Assembly (NCBI GenBank): GCA_031423755.1
Contig: JANPGC010000328.1
Coordinates: 1 to 14,417 of the forward strand
Reading direction: 5' to 3'
DNA from: JANMEX01 sp031423755
GTDB taxonomy: Bacteria > Pseudomonadota > Alphaproteobacteria > Rhizobiales > Rhizobiaceae
Length of the DNA: 14,417 nucleotides
Position numbers and translations under genes: made by a program. Positions 1 to 7,215 of this stretch are shown here, in pieces (positions within the stretch are counted from its first letter, which is position 1; each line of letters begins with the position of its first letter). The notes under the pieces were generated by a model. It was not told the DNA's origin, made no database searches, and saw only the letters and a program-made list of their open reading frames with translations.

Positions 1-366
1 AAAGTGTATCGGTGAATGGTTACCCTGAAATTAAGGGATGATGTCCGGACAGGCTGTCCTCCCTGTTGGAGCGGAATCCGGCAGTTCGGTGCGAATTTTC
101 TTTGGCTTGGGCTTTGCCGAAGCGGCTTGTTCCCGCACGGGTTGTCGTCCTAAATAAAGATTAAGCAAGGCAAATAAATATTTATCAATATTTTAATAAG
201 AATTTATATGTTTTCCAATTCTGAATAAAATCAATGTATATAATTAAAATTTTTCCTAAGATTAATGCTTAACAATGTTTTAACTAGACGAATATATGTT
301 GAGCTAGATACCTTTTCCGAACCGGACGGGATGTGCTCGTGCGGCAATGGGAAAAGGAAATCAGAA
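1..366 (+). promoter_or_regulatory. AT-rich leader/promoter region of the peptide export cassette
   Basis: No gene is supported here. The first 150 bases have ordinary composition, whereas about 150-310 is strikingly AT-rich, with the 12-bp palindrome ATAAATATTTAT at 174-185. Two promoter-like pairings are visible: a perfect TATAAT at 239-244 without a convincing -35, and TTAACA (269-274) with AATATA (291-296) at 16-bp spacing. Either could drive the precursor gene at 367. AT-rich upstream DNA in a GC-rich genome is often a sign of horizontally acquired, silencer-bound (MucR/Ros or H-NS-like) genes; that part is inference. An in-frame ATG at 265 would add 34 residues to the precursor, but it lacks a Shine-Dalgarno sequence and would spoil the leader. 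Confidence 0.4.
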
Positions 367-564
367 ATGCGTGACCTCAAGGTGAATGAACTTTCGCATG
401 TTTACGGCGCTGGCGGAAAAGGCAAAGGTTGCTATTCGAGCTGCAGCAATGGCTCAAACCGCCACGGAAGTGGCTCGAAGAAGCATGGCAGCGGTTCCAA
501 GAAGCATGGCAGCGGTTCCAAGCGCCATGGCAGCGGCTCCAAGAAGGGCAGCCGTTGCTGGTAA
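367..564 (+). CDS. double-glycine-type leader peptide precursor with HGSGSKK repeats (RiPP/bacteriocin-like)
   Basis: A 65-aa secreted-peptide precursor. The start at 367 is chosen because AGGA (355-358) sits 8 nt upstream and because the protein then begins with a textbook leader, MRDLKVNELSHVYGA. With cleavage after Ala15 the consensus positions are Leu(-12), Glu(-8), Leu(-7), Val(-4), Gly(-2), Ala(-1), as in GG/GA leaders cut by C39 peptidases. The predicted 50-residue core holds 14 Gly, 13 Ser, 12 Lys/Arg, 4 His, 3 Cys, 2 Asn, one Tyr and one Trp. It has no acidic and no aliphatic residue. Residues 33-60 are four heptads, HGSGSKK with one HGSGSKR. Cys22 and Cys26 precede the repeats, and Cys64-Trp65 ends the chain. 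The HlyD and C39-ABC genes downstream support export. Whether it is an antimicrobial, a metal-binding peptide or a signal is unknown. No lanthipeptide, thiazole or radical-SAM enzyme gene is nearby. Confidence 0.85.
   Translation: MRDLKVNELSHVYGAGGKGKGCYSSCSNGSNRHGSGSKKHGSGSKKHGSGSKRHGSGSKKGSRCW
463..546 (+). repeat. four tandem 21-bp in-frame repeats
   Basis: Four 21-bp units (463-483, 484-504, 505-525, 526-546) encode the HGSGSKK heptads. Units 2 to 4 are nearly identical (CATGGCAGCGG...TCCAAG), while unit 1 has diverged at several third positions. This pattern suggests recent tandem duplication. Because 21 is a multiple of three, the other frames are also open and periodic, which creates long spurious ORFs on both strands. 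Confidence 0.9.
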
Positions 565-606
565 AAAAATTCGCGCAGGTTTCGCGCGGTTTAAATCCAA
601 TTTGAT

Positions 607-635
607 TGCATCCTGGCGATCTTCGTCAGGATGCA
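607..635 (+). other. intercistronic RNA hairpin downstream of the precursor gene
   Basis: A 12-bp stem with one G-U pair: arm 607-618 (TGCATCCTGGCG) pairs with 624-635 (CGTCAGGATGCA) around the loop ATCTT. It lies between the precursor stop (564) and the next start (673). There is no T-run after it, so it is not a standard intrinsic terminator. It could protect the 3' end of the precursor mRNA or reduce read-through, giving much precursor and little transporter. That role is inference; the hairpin itself is seen directly. Confidence 0.6.
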
Positions 636-672
636 GCCACATTAGTTCGGCGCTTGCGACGGGAGTCATCGG

Positions 673-1617
673 ATGGAAATGCTGACAAAAGACCTCCCTT
701 CGGCGGATACCGCCAGAATCAGCGAGACGCTCTGGCTGCTTGGCCAGCCGTCGCTGGGACGTTATATTGACTTTGTCCGTGACCAGACAATCGGCGGCAG
801 CCAGCTTAAACGCTCCGATCTTGTGGACGAATGGCGGCAAGCAAATGATTACTACTATGAACTGGAACAAAACGAGGCAGGAATTGCCGACAGCATAGCC
901 TCGCTCCCCTTGGCCCCGGAGCTCGACCCAATCGTTGATGAGATTTCAGCGGACTCGCGTTTTCAACACACATTCGACGCGCTGCCGGTAAAATTTGAAA
1001 TGGTCGAGCTCGACAAGCTGATTGTTTCCCAGCTGCATGTCGATGTGGGCCACGGCGACCGCCTGAAATCACGGCTGGGGCCCAATGCGCCTGCCGATGA
1101 ACTCCTGCGTTTCTGCCAACCCCTCGACAGACCAGAGGCGCCCTTCACGGTTCGGAAGACGGGAAAGAACCGGTACAGTTTCTCGTCTGATTCGTCCGAT
1201 TTCCGATTCCATGAGGCAGCGCTGCTCGGCCCAGATCGGCTGGAGGGCACCAGTCTGGTCAGGCCAAACAGCGGGATACTGGGGCTGATGGTTGGCTACA
1301 GCTCAAACTTTCTAAGCCTTATACAGTCGGACAATCGGTATGTCCTGCACAATGGCCACCATCGTGCATACACATTGCGGGCGCTCGGTTACACCCATGC
1401 GCCTTGCATAGTCCAAACGGTGACACGGCTTGACGAACTCGGCCTTGTCGCTTCGCGTGACGTTGTTGAATCTCCGCACCACTATTTCACTTCTGCGCGT
1501 CCCCCTCTTTTGAAAGATTTTTTTGATCCAAAGATTCGAAAATCGCATTTTCTTCCCCTTATTCGAAGGGTTGTTGAATTGAGTTTCGAGGTGAAGGAAT
1601 ACGAGGTCGCAGGTTGA
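673..1617 (+). CDS. unknown 314-aa protein with ParB/sulfiredoxin-like NGHHR motif, peptide cassette component
   Basis: Start at 673 with GGGAG (661-665) seven nt upstream. The protein looks cytoplasmic: no signal peptide and no membrane segment. Two stretches stand out. Residues 111-120 (VELDKLIVSQ) followed by HVDV resemble the first strand of ParB-like domains. Residues 227-239 (NGHHRAYTLRALG) followed by a Pro-Cys-hydrophobic stretch resemble the GxHRxxAxxxLG box of ParB/sulfiredoxin-fold proteins. The C-terminus carries a conserved-looking RPPLLKDFFDP (276-286). The gene sits between the precursor and the transporter genes and overlaps the HlyD gene (TTG/TGA), so it almost surely serves the same system. 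It might modify, escort or confer immunity to the peptide. ParB-like proteins can use nucleotides, so a nucleotide-dependent modification is conceivable but is speculation. I cannot name the family. Confidence 0.75.
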   Translation: MEMLTKDLPSADTARISETLWLLGQPSLGRYIDFVRDQTIGGSQLKRSDLVDEWRQANDYYYELEQNEAGIADSIASLPLAPELDPIVDEISADSRFQHTFDALPVKFEMVELDKLIVSQLHVDVGHGDRLKSRLGPNAPADELLRFCQPLDRPEAPFTVRKTGKNRYSFSSDSSDFRFHEAALLGPDRLEGTSLVRPNSGILGLMVGYSSNFLSLIQSDNRYVLHNGHHRAYTLRALGYTHAPCIVQTVTRLDELGLVASRDVVESPHHYFTSARPPLLKDFFDPKIRKSHFLPLIRRVVELSFEVKEYEVAG

Positions 1618-2945
1618 ACGTCTCAGTCCACGTGGACAAGAACAGCAGCCGCCCGCTTGCGCCCGCGCAGGCGGAGGGCTTGTTCCGGCAGGAGGCTCTG
1701 GCTGAGCAGAAGACACAATGGCTTGGCACTGTATTGCTCGAGCCCCGCATCTCCCACAAAATTTCGATGCTGGTCTCCGTGAGTGCAGCTTTTGCGATTG
1801 TTTTGGTCCTGGCTTTTGGTTCTTACACAAGAAAGGAAAAAATCAGTGGCTGGCTCATGCCAGAAAAGGGAATCGTGCGGGTATTGCCTCCGCAAGCCGG
1901 CGTAATCGCCGAAATCAGAGTTAAGGAAGGCGCAAAAGTCGCAAAGGGCGATCCCCTGATCGTACTTTCCTCTGATGTGCGCAGTGAAGCGCTTGGCGCG
2001 ACAGGTGAAGAAGTTGTCCGCCAACTGACAAGCCGCCGCGAAAATCTCGGCGCTCAGAAACAGACAGAAATCAGCCTCTCTGCGCAACAGTCGGGTGAAC
2101 TGGAACAGCGGCTGCTTTCATTGAATTCTGAAGACAGACTTCTCGTGGATGAAGTCGACATTCATCGTCAGCGCTTGCAAATTTCCAGAGATTCTCTGGC
2201 GCGCGCACGAAAATTGCTTGATCGGGGCATCATCACAAAGGCCAGTTTCAGTGCCACAGAAAGCGAATATCTGGACCAGACTGCCAAGCAGCAATCACTT
2301 GAGCGATCACTTTCGCAGCTGCGGCGCGAAATTTCTGCCGCCCTGTTGGCGCGACAGGAGCTGCCGGCCCAGTTGACCACCAAAACCGCAGCGATCACGC
2401 GTGAGGTGGCGGAATTGGACCAACGCATTGCCGAAGCAGAAGCAAGGCGGGAGTTTGTCGTTGTAGCGCCTCAGAACGGAACGGTCACCGGCATCCAAAC
2501 TGAACCGGGGGGCAGCGCATCTTTGGGAGTGCCATTGATGAGCATTGTCCCAGATGACACAGTCCTGCAAGCACAGCTTTTTTCGCCGAGCCGCGCGATG
2601 GGCTTCATAAAGAAAAAACAGGAAGTCCTGCTTCGCTATCAGCCGTTCCCTTACCAGAATTTCGGCTTCTACAAGGGCAATGTGGCAAACGTCTCACTGA
2701 CTGCGATCAATCCTACGGAGCTGCCGCAGCAGCTTGCCGGCCTCTCCGCGTTCTATGCGAACCCTAACGAGCCATTTTATCGCATCACTGTCGATATTGC
2801 CCGGCAGGATGTGACCGCGTACGGCCAAAGCGTTCTGCTTCAGCCTGGCATGCGTGTGGATGCCGACATACTTATTGAACGGCATCGACTCTTCGAATGG
2901 ATACTTTACCCGCTTTTTGCCAGGACTTCAGCATGGACCGGATGA
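1614..2945 (+). CDS. HlyD-family periplasmic adaptor (membrane fusion protein) of the peptide exporter
   Basis: A 443-aa adaptor that links the inner-membrane ABC exporter to an outer-membrane channel. From the TTG start at 1614, the order is a short cytoplasmic tail, one membrane helix at about residues 50-70, a first half of a biotinyl-lipoyl-like domain (about 86-121, with GVIAEIRVKEGAKVAKGDPL), a long helical hairpin to about 275, the second lipoyl half (APQNGTVTGI...GGSASLGVPL) and a beta-barrel end. TTG is accepted because GAGGT (1603-1607) lies six nt upstream and the start overlaps the stop of the previous gene. GTG at 1632 is an alternative. The length fits the HlyD/CvaA-like adaptors that accompany C39-type exporters. 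No TolC gene is in the window, so the outer-membrane partner must be encoded elsewhere. Confidence 0.92.
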   Translation: MNVSVHVDKNSSRPLAPAQAEGLFRQEALAEQKTQWLGTVLLEPRISHKISMLVSVSAAFAIVLVLAFGSYTRKEKISGWLMPEKGIVRVLPPQAGVIAEIRVKEGAKVAKGDPLIVLSSDVRSEALGATGEEVVRQLTSRRENLGAQKQTEISLSAQQSGELEQRLLSLNSEDRLLVDEVDIHRQRLQISRDSLARARKLLDRGIITKASFSATESEYLDQTAKQQSLERSLSQLRREISAALLARQELPAQLTTKTAAITREVAELDQRIAEAEARREFVVVAPQNGTVTGIQTEPGGSASLGVPLMSIVPDDTVLQAQLFSPSRAMGFIKKKQEVLLRYQPFPYQNFGFYKGNVANVSLTAINPTELPQQLAGLSAFYANPNEPFYRITVDIARQDVTAYGQSVLLQPGMRVDADILIERHRLFEWILYPLFARTSAWTG

Positions 2946-5110
2946 GCCTCCTCGACAGGCTGAACACAGGATGGCGGCGCAAACTTCCCTTGATATTGCA
3001 AACGGAAGCATCGGAGTGCGGCCTTGCGAGCATCTGCATGATTGCCAATCATTTCGGCAACCAAGCAGATCTTGCCACATTACGCAGGCGCTTCGGCATG
3101 TCGCTGAAAGGGGCGACGATGCGCGAGCTCATCCGCATCGCCGATCAGATCGGCTTTGCAACACGCCCGTTGCGTCTGGAACTTGAGGAACTCGGCCAGC
3201 TGCGAACGCCATGCATTTTGCATTGGGACATGAATCATTTTGTTGTCCTTGCAAGCGCCGACGCAAAGACCGTGACCATCCACGATCCAGCCATGGGCAT
3301 TCGTACCATGCCGACGGCAGCAGCTGGCCGCCATTTCACCGGTATCGCACTTGAGCTGATTCCAACCGCCAAATTCGAGACAGCATCGGCAGCACCCAGG
3401 GTTCGCGGTTCCCAGCTGGTCGGGCATATCAGCGGACTTAAGCGTTCGCTCTCCTATCTTTTTGGAATGGCCGGCGCGATCGAAGTCTTTGCTATTATAT
3501 CGCCGCTTTTCCTTGGGCTGGTGATAGACCATGCACTTGTCAGTGCAGACCGCGATTTGTTGGTCACCCTTGCCGTCGGCTTTGTGCTTCTCCTGTTTTT
3601 AAGAACAGCCATTGAGACAATGCGCCGCTGGATGATGCTTGGGCTGAACGCCTCGCTGAAGCTGCAGTCGCGCGCAAACCTGTTGTCACATCTGCAGAAT
3701 CTGCCCGTGACCTATTTTGAAAGCCGGCATCTTGGAGACATCATGTCGCGTTTTGGGTCGCAAGAAGTGATCCTTCAGGCAGTGACAAGTGACTTGATCG
3801 AGGCCGTGCTTGACGGCTTTATGGCAATCGTCACGCTCATCATCATGTTCATGCTCGCGCCAGGCCTTACTGGCATCGTTTTGGCCGGCGCTTCAGTCTA
3901 CGCTGCATTGCGTTGGCTGACCTACACGCCCCTGCGACAAGCGACCGCAGAGGCAATTGTCTGGGGCGGGCGGCGGGACAGCCACTTTCTCGAAACAATG
4001 CGCGGCATCCGTACCATCAAACTGTTCAACGCTCAGGGTGACCGCAGGGCGCAGTGGCTCAATCTGCTGGTAGAGACCGTGAACCGGCAGCTTACGGCGG
4101 AAAAGCTTCGCCTTGTGTTTCGCACGGTCAACAGTCTGCTGTTCGGCATCATGGCCATTCTGGTCATTTGGCTCGGAGCGTCCCAAGTACTCGACGGTGC
4201 CATATCGACGGGTCTCCTTATCGCCTTCATTGCCTACAAAGACCAGTTTCTTGGCCGGCTGACGGAGCTGATCAACAAAGTGGTTGATCTCACCATGTTG
4301 CGACTTCACGCTGAACGGCTCGCCGATATCGCGCTGACTGAGGGCGAGCGCAATTCTGAACTTGCAGAGGCGCCAGTCAACATGTCGTCCATCAAGATAG
4401 AGCTTCGGCACGTCAGTTTCCGTTATGGCGAGCAGGAACCTTGGATACTCGATGACGTGAGCTTCAAAATTCTGGCGCACGAGTCCGTAGCGATTGTCGG
4501 CCCCTCAGGCGGTGGAAAGACCACATTGCTAAAAGTATTGGCAGGCTTGCTGCAGCCGTCACAGGGTGAAATTCTGATTAATGATGTCCCCCTGTCGCAA
4601 ATTGGTGTTGCCGCATATCGGTCGATGCTTGGCGTCGTGATGCAGGACGACCATCTTTTCGCCGGATCGATTTCTGACAACATCTGCTTCTTCAACGACC
4701 GCCCAAATCAGCAATTGATTGAAGACTGCGCGATGCTTGCCGCAGTTCACGATGACATCGCTGCAATGCCAATGGGCTACAGCACCTTGATCGGCGATAT
4801 GGGAACTGTGCTCTCGGGCGGCCAGAAACAGCGCATCTTGATTGCCAGAGCGCTTTATCGCTGGCCAGCGCTACTGCTCTTGGACGAAGCGACCAGCCAT
4901 CTTGATGTCGCCCGGGAAAAGACAGTGAACGCATCTTTGAAGCTTTCGGGAATAACCCGCATCATCATTGCGCACAGACCCGAAACAATCCGCAGCTCCG
5001 ACAGGGTCATTGAATTGATGAATGGCAAGTTGAACAATCGTCCGGCAGCGCCCCGCAGCATAAGCGCGGTAAGAGACTCAATCCTTCGCGAGCTTGAGAA
5101 GGCGCGATAG
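2933..5110 (+). CDS. peptidase C39 domain ABC exporter (PCAT; leader peptidase, permease and ATPase)
   Basis: Bifunctional bacteriocin-type exporter, 725 aa from the chosen start. The N-terminal C39 cysteine peptidase shows Cys29 in QTEASECG, His102 in DMNHFVVL and Asp118 in HDPAMG, a complete catalytic triad. A six-helix exporter domain follows (about 165-450), then the ATPase: Walker A GPSGGGKTT (523-531), signature LSGGQ (627-631), Walker B LLLLDE (647-652) and H-loop His681. It should cut the peptide after the Gly-Ala of the leader and move the core through the HlyD conduit. ATG 2933 is preferred because AGGA (2922-2925) lies seven nt before it. ATG 2897 would add 12 residues without a Shine-Dalgarno sequence, and ATG 2942 overlaps the hlyD stop as ATGA. 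All key residues are present, so it looks active. Confidence 0.95.
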   Translation: MDRMSLLDRLNTGWRRKLPLILQTEASECGLASICMIANHFGNQADLATLRRRFGMSLKGATMRELIRIADQIGFATRPLRLELEELGQLRTPCILHWDMNHFVVLASADAKTVTIHDPAMGIRTMPTAAAGRHFTGIALELIPTAKFETASAAPRVRGSQLVGHISGLKRSLSYLFGMAGAIEVFAIISPLFLGLVIDHALVSADRDLLVTLAVGFVLLLFLRTAIETMRRWMMLGLNASLKLQSRANLLSHLQNLPVTYFESRHLGDIMSRFGSQEVILQAVTSDLIEAVLDGFMAIVTLIIMFMLAPGLTGIVLAGASVYAALRWLTYTPLRQATAEAIVWGGRRDSHFLETMRGIRTIKLFNAQGDRRAQWLNLLVETVNRQLTAEKLRLVFRTVNSLLFGIMAILVIWLGASQVLDGAISTGLLIAFIAYKDQFLGRLTELINKVVDLTMLRLHAERLADIALTEGERNSELAEAPVNMSSIKIELRHVSFRYGEQEPWILDDVSFKILAHESVAIVGPSGGGKTTLLKVLAGLLQPSQGEILINDVPLSQIGVAAYRSMLGVVMQDDHLFAGSISDNICFFNDRPNQQLIEDCAMLAAVHDDIAAMPMGYSTLIGDMGTVLSGGQKQRILIARALYRWPALLLLDEATSHLDVAREKTVNASLKLSGITRIIIAHRPETIRSSDRVIELMNGKLNNRPAAPRSISAVRDSILRELEKAR

Positions 5111-5115
5111 TGCCT

Positions 5116-5140
5116 TGCAACGTCTCTTCAAATCGTTGCA
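5116..5140. terminator. weak hairpin between convergent genes
   Basis: TGCAACG (5116-5122) pairs with CGTTGCA (5134-5140) around an 11-nt loop, in the 49-bp gap between the convergent ABC exporter and TadG-like genes. No T-tract follows on either strand, so termination is uncertain. Confidence 0.3.
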
Positions 5141-5159
5141 CAAACACTCCTTGGCTTGT

Positions 5160-6461
5160 TCATTCAATCAATCTTGGCTTTCCCGGCCTTGGGATGACGT
5201 AGAGTTCCTTTGGATAGGGAACATCGCTGCCATTGATGTCGAAATTGACGTTGATCGTGCCATCTCCGGACCACGAAAAACCGTCGACAATCCAGGCCGT
5301 CCATTTTGACGAGACAGCAGGCGACCCTGAACTGACCCATTTGAACGCGCCGCCAATCAGGTAAATGACGCCAGTGATATCAACGGTCGATGCGTCGATG
5401 ACGTGAGTGGCTGGATTGCGCGCGCCGATCACAGCCATACCCGCGTACTGGCCGCTTTTTGGCGCCGTGATCTGGATTTTCGCATCTGTCCAATCGATCG
5501 ATATGCCAGGTGTCGCCAGCGAAACGGTCACACCATCGCCCAAGACGGTCGCATTGTTCACGACGAAGCTGCCGCCGGTGATGTTATAAAGACCCGGCCG
5601 CAATGTGACTGCGGCTCTGTTTGTAACGGACAGCCCGCCACAATAATTGCCCGGGTCAAGAGTCGAAACTCCGCCGGAAATCCTGATGCCACTGTATTTG
5701 CATGCGCCCGGAGACGGCAAATTGAGTTTTGCGAGCGGATCGGGAATCAGTTCTGGCGCGTGCTCGACAGGAGGTTTCACGTTGGGCAGATAATGGTGAC
5801 CATATCCGACGGCTTGCACAGACTTTCCGACAAGGAAATTCTCTGGCTGATGCGGATCAACGACATCATCGGGATGGTTGGAGTTACCATAAATATTGCA
5901 ATCCGGCGCGATGACATCCAATGTGTCGTTCAGCTCCAAAGTATGTTTGCGGGTCGGGTGCATCGCCAATATGCAAGCTGGGACTCGAAATGGCTCGCTC
6001 GTCGCCTTTGCGATGGCGGCTACACCGGACGAACTTTGGCCGAGCACTGCCATCAGACTGGTTTTGACCCGGGCTGTCGCGCTGCCTTCCAGAACTTCGC
6101 CATTATACGCGAAACTGCCTTCAACGGAATTTTCCGCGCTGCCAAAATCGCTCTCAAAGAATTTCCTGGCAATTTCCAGGCGGCCTTCCTTGGTTATTCC
6201 CGGCCCTTTCACGCCGCTCGACGATTTTGCGTCGGGCACGTAGGCAATGCCGGCAAGAACCGCCGCGTCAAGCGATTCCTGAAGATTGGATCGTGTCAAG
6301 GTGATGCGGGAATAGTCAACTGCAAGGCCGGCAGCCCCAACCAGCACCACAGAACACACAGCAAACGGAACAGCAAAGCCGCCGGACTTGTCACGGAGCG
6401 CGGACTTGAAAATGCCTTGCTCCGGGCAAGAAGATTTCTGACGGCTGACATTTCTGACCAT
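5160..6461 (-). CDS. TadE/TadG-like pilus-associated or surface protein
   Basis: 433 aa from ATG 6461, chosen over the upstream ATG 6545 because AGGGG lies six nt before it and because the membrane anchor then starts near residue 29. The N-terminus matches the putative Flp pilus-assembly TadE/G-like domain: a basic stretch, Gly-Gly-Phe, a helix at about 29-48, then Asp49-Tyr, and a helix rich in small residues (NLQESLDAAVLAG). The C-terminal half (about residues 250-400) is rich in short strands with Gly, Val, Thr and Asn (ISGGVSTLDPGNYCGGLSV and similar), which looks like a beta-helix or stacked-strand domain outside the membrane. No other tad/cpa genes are in the window, so it is an orphan copy. 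It converges on the export cassette, so it is not part of that operon. Confidence 0.8.
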   Translation of the reverse strand: MVRNVSRQKSSCPEQGIFKSALRDKSGGFAVPFAVCSVVLVGAAGLAVDYSRITLTRSNLQESLDAAVLAGIAYVPDAKSSSGVKGPGITKEGRLEIARKFFESDFGSAENSVEGSFAYNGEVLEGSATARVKTSLMAVLGQSSSGVAAIAKATSEPFRVPACILAMHPTRKHTLELNDTLDVIAPDCNIYGNSNHPDDVVDPHQPENFLVGKSVQAVGYGHHYLPNVKPPVEHAPELIPDPLAKLNLPSPGACKYSGIRISGGVSTLDPGNYCGGLSVTNRAAVTLRPGLYNITGGSFVVNNATVLGDGVTVSLATPGISIDWTDAKIQITAPKSGQYAGMAVIGARNPATHVIDASTVDITGVIYLIGGAFKWVSSGSPAVSSKWTAWIVDGFSWSGDGTINVNFDINGSDVPYPKELYVIPRPGKPRLIE

Positions 6462-6545
6462 AGTGCACCCCTGAAAACGTGCGTCCTGCTGTTCTCCGTT
6501 TCGCAACGTGCCGATTGTCACCAGAACAGCCGGTAGCAGCAACAT

Positions 6546-7060
6546 TGTAGAAGTGCGTAATCTAGCAAAACCCTCATGCGAAATTTATAAAGGTAAGGAT
6601 TTTTCTTTTTGAAAATATGATTTTGGTAAATAATATATGTTCTTGGGTTCTGGGCGGTACAGCGACTATAATCCAAAACTGGTATTCATACGGAATTTTG
6701 AGGCTATCAAGAAATGCCAGTGATCGCGTGCCGGACGCGCGCCCGAAATGTCGCTATGAACGCCTCGAAGAATATCCAATCGCCGTCTTCCATCGACAAC
6801 CGAGTCAAAATGGTCTCCTGAGAAGCCATATTCAATCGCGCTTCAGGAGTTTAGTTTGCCGCCAAACATTGTTCATGAGATCTCGAAGCATCGCCAAAAC
6901 AATCATGGGGAAAATTCTCAAGTTAGATGCATCAATCCAAAAGACTTTATCAAGTTAGGTGTGCTTTCTCAACTACCCTACCCCATATTGCCTCCAGCTC
7001 GGAGATATCATGCGTAACGTCTCTTAGCGGGACTATACTTCTGGAGTTCGCTCCGCGAAA
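6546..7060. other. gene-poor intergenic region, possible degenerate remnant
   Basis: About 0.5 kb without a convincing gene. The stretch 6560-6650 is AT-rich and probably carries the promoter of the TadG-like gene. Several short open frames have no good ribosome binding site and no recognisable product. One leftward frame, 6707-6829 (40 codons, containing SMEDGDWIFFEAF), faintly recalls the N-terminus of IS5-type transposases. No terminal inverted repeats or further transposase pieces are visible, so I do not call an element. Confidence 0.35.
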
Positions 7061-7096
7061 AACTGCCCCGCCCGAAAGTCCTAAGGGACTGGCGGG
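7056..7096 (-). terminator. possible second intrinsic terminator for leftward transcription
   Basis: CCCGCC (7067-7072) pairs with GGCGGG (7091-7096), and after a four-base bulge AGTCC (7077-7081) pairs with GGACT (7086-7090) around a tetraloop. On the minus strand the hairpin is followed by GCAGTTTTT. It could back up the terminator at 7161-7190. Confidence 0.4.
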
Positions 7097-7160
7097 CACC
7101 CCATGCTTCTCGAAAACCACATCATTTGGCTCCTTGCGGCGAGTTTTGGGACAGACATTA

Positions 7161-7190
7161 AAACAAAACCGCCGGAGTTGCCTCCGGCGG
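7161..7190 (-). terminator. intrinsic terminator of the BMP-family gene
   Basis: A perfect 9-bp GC-rich stem: CCGCCGGAG (7169-7177) and CTCCGGCGG (7182-7190) around a 4-nt loop. On the minus strand it is followed by TTTTGTTTTAA. It lies 25 nt past the stop codon of the binding-protein gene. Confidence 0.85.
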
Positions 7191-7215
7191 CTTGCATTGA
7201 ACCGTAAAGGTCAGA

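Noticed and set aside
265..366. A 34-residue N-terminal extension of the precursor peptide
   Set aside because: It has no Shine-Dalgarno sequence, and the start at 367 gives a classical leader directly.
386..685. A 99-codon frame overlapping the precursor gene, encoding a basic Ala-rich repeat peptide
   Set aside because: The 21-bp repeat keeps every frame open and periodic. The true frame has the leader consensus and the better ribosome binding site, and this one runs into the next gene's start.
454..870. A 138-codon minus-strand frame opposite the precursor gene
   Set aside because: Its repeat section mirrors the 21-bp units and the rest is antisense to two well-supported genes.
5403..6536. 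A 377-codon plus-strand frame
   Set aside because: It is antisense to the TadG-like gene, has a Cys/His/Arg-rich composition, and shows no family signature.
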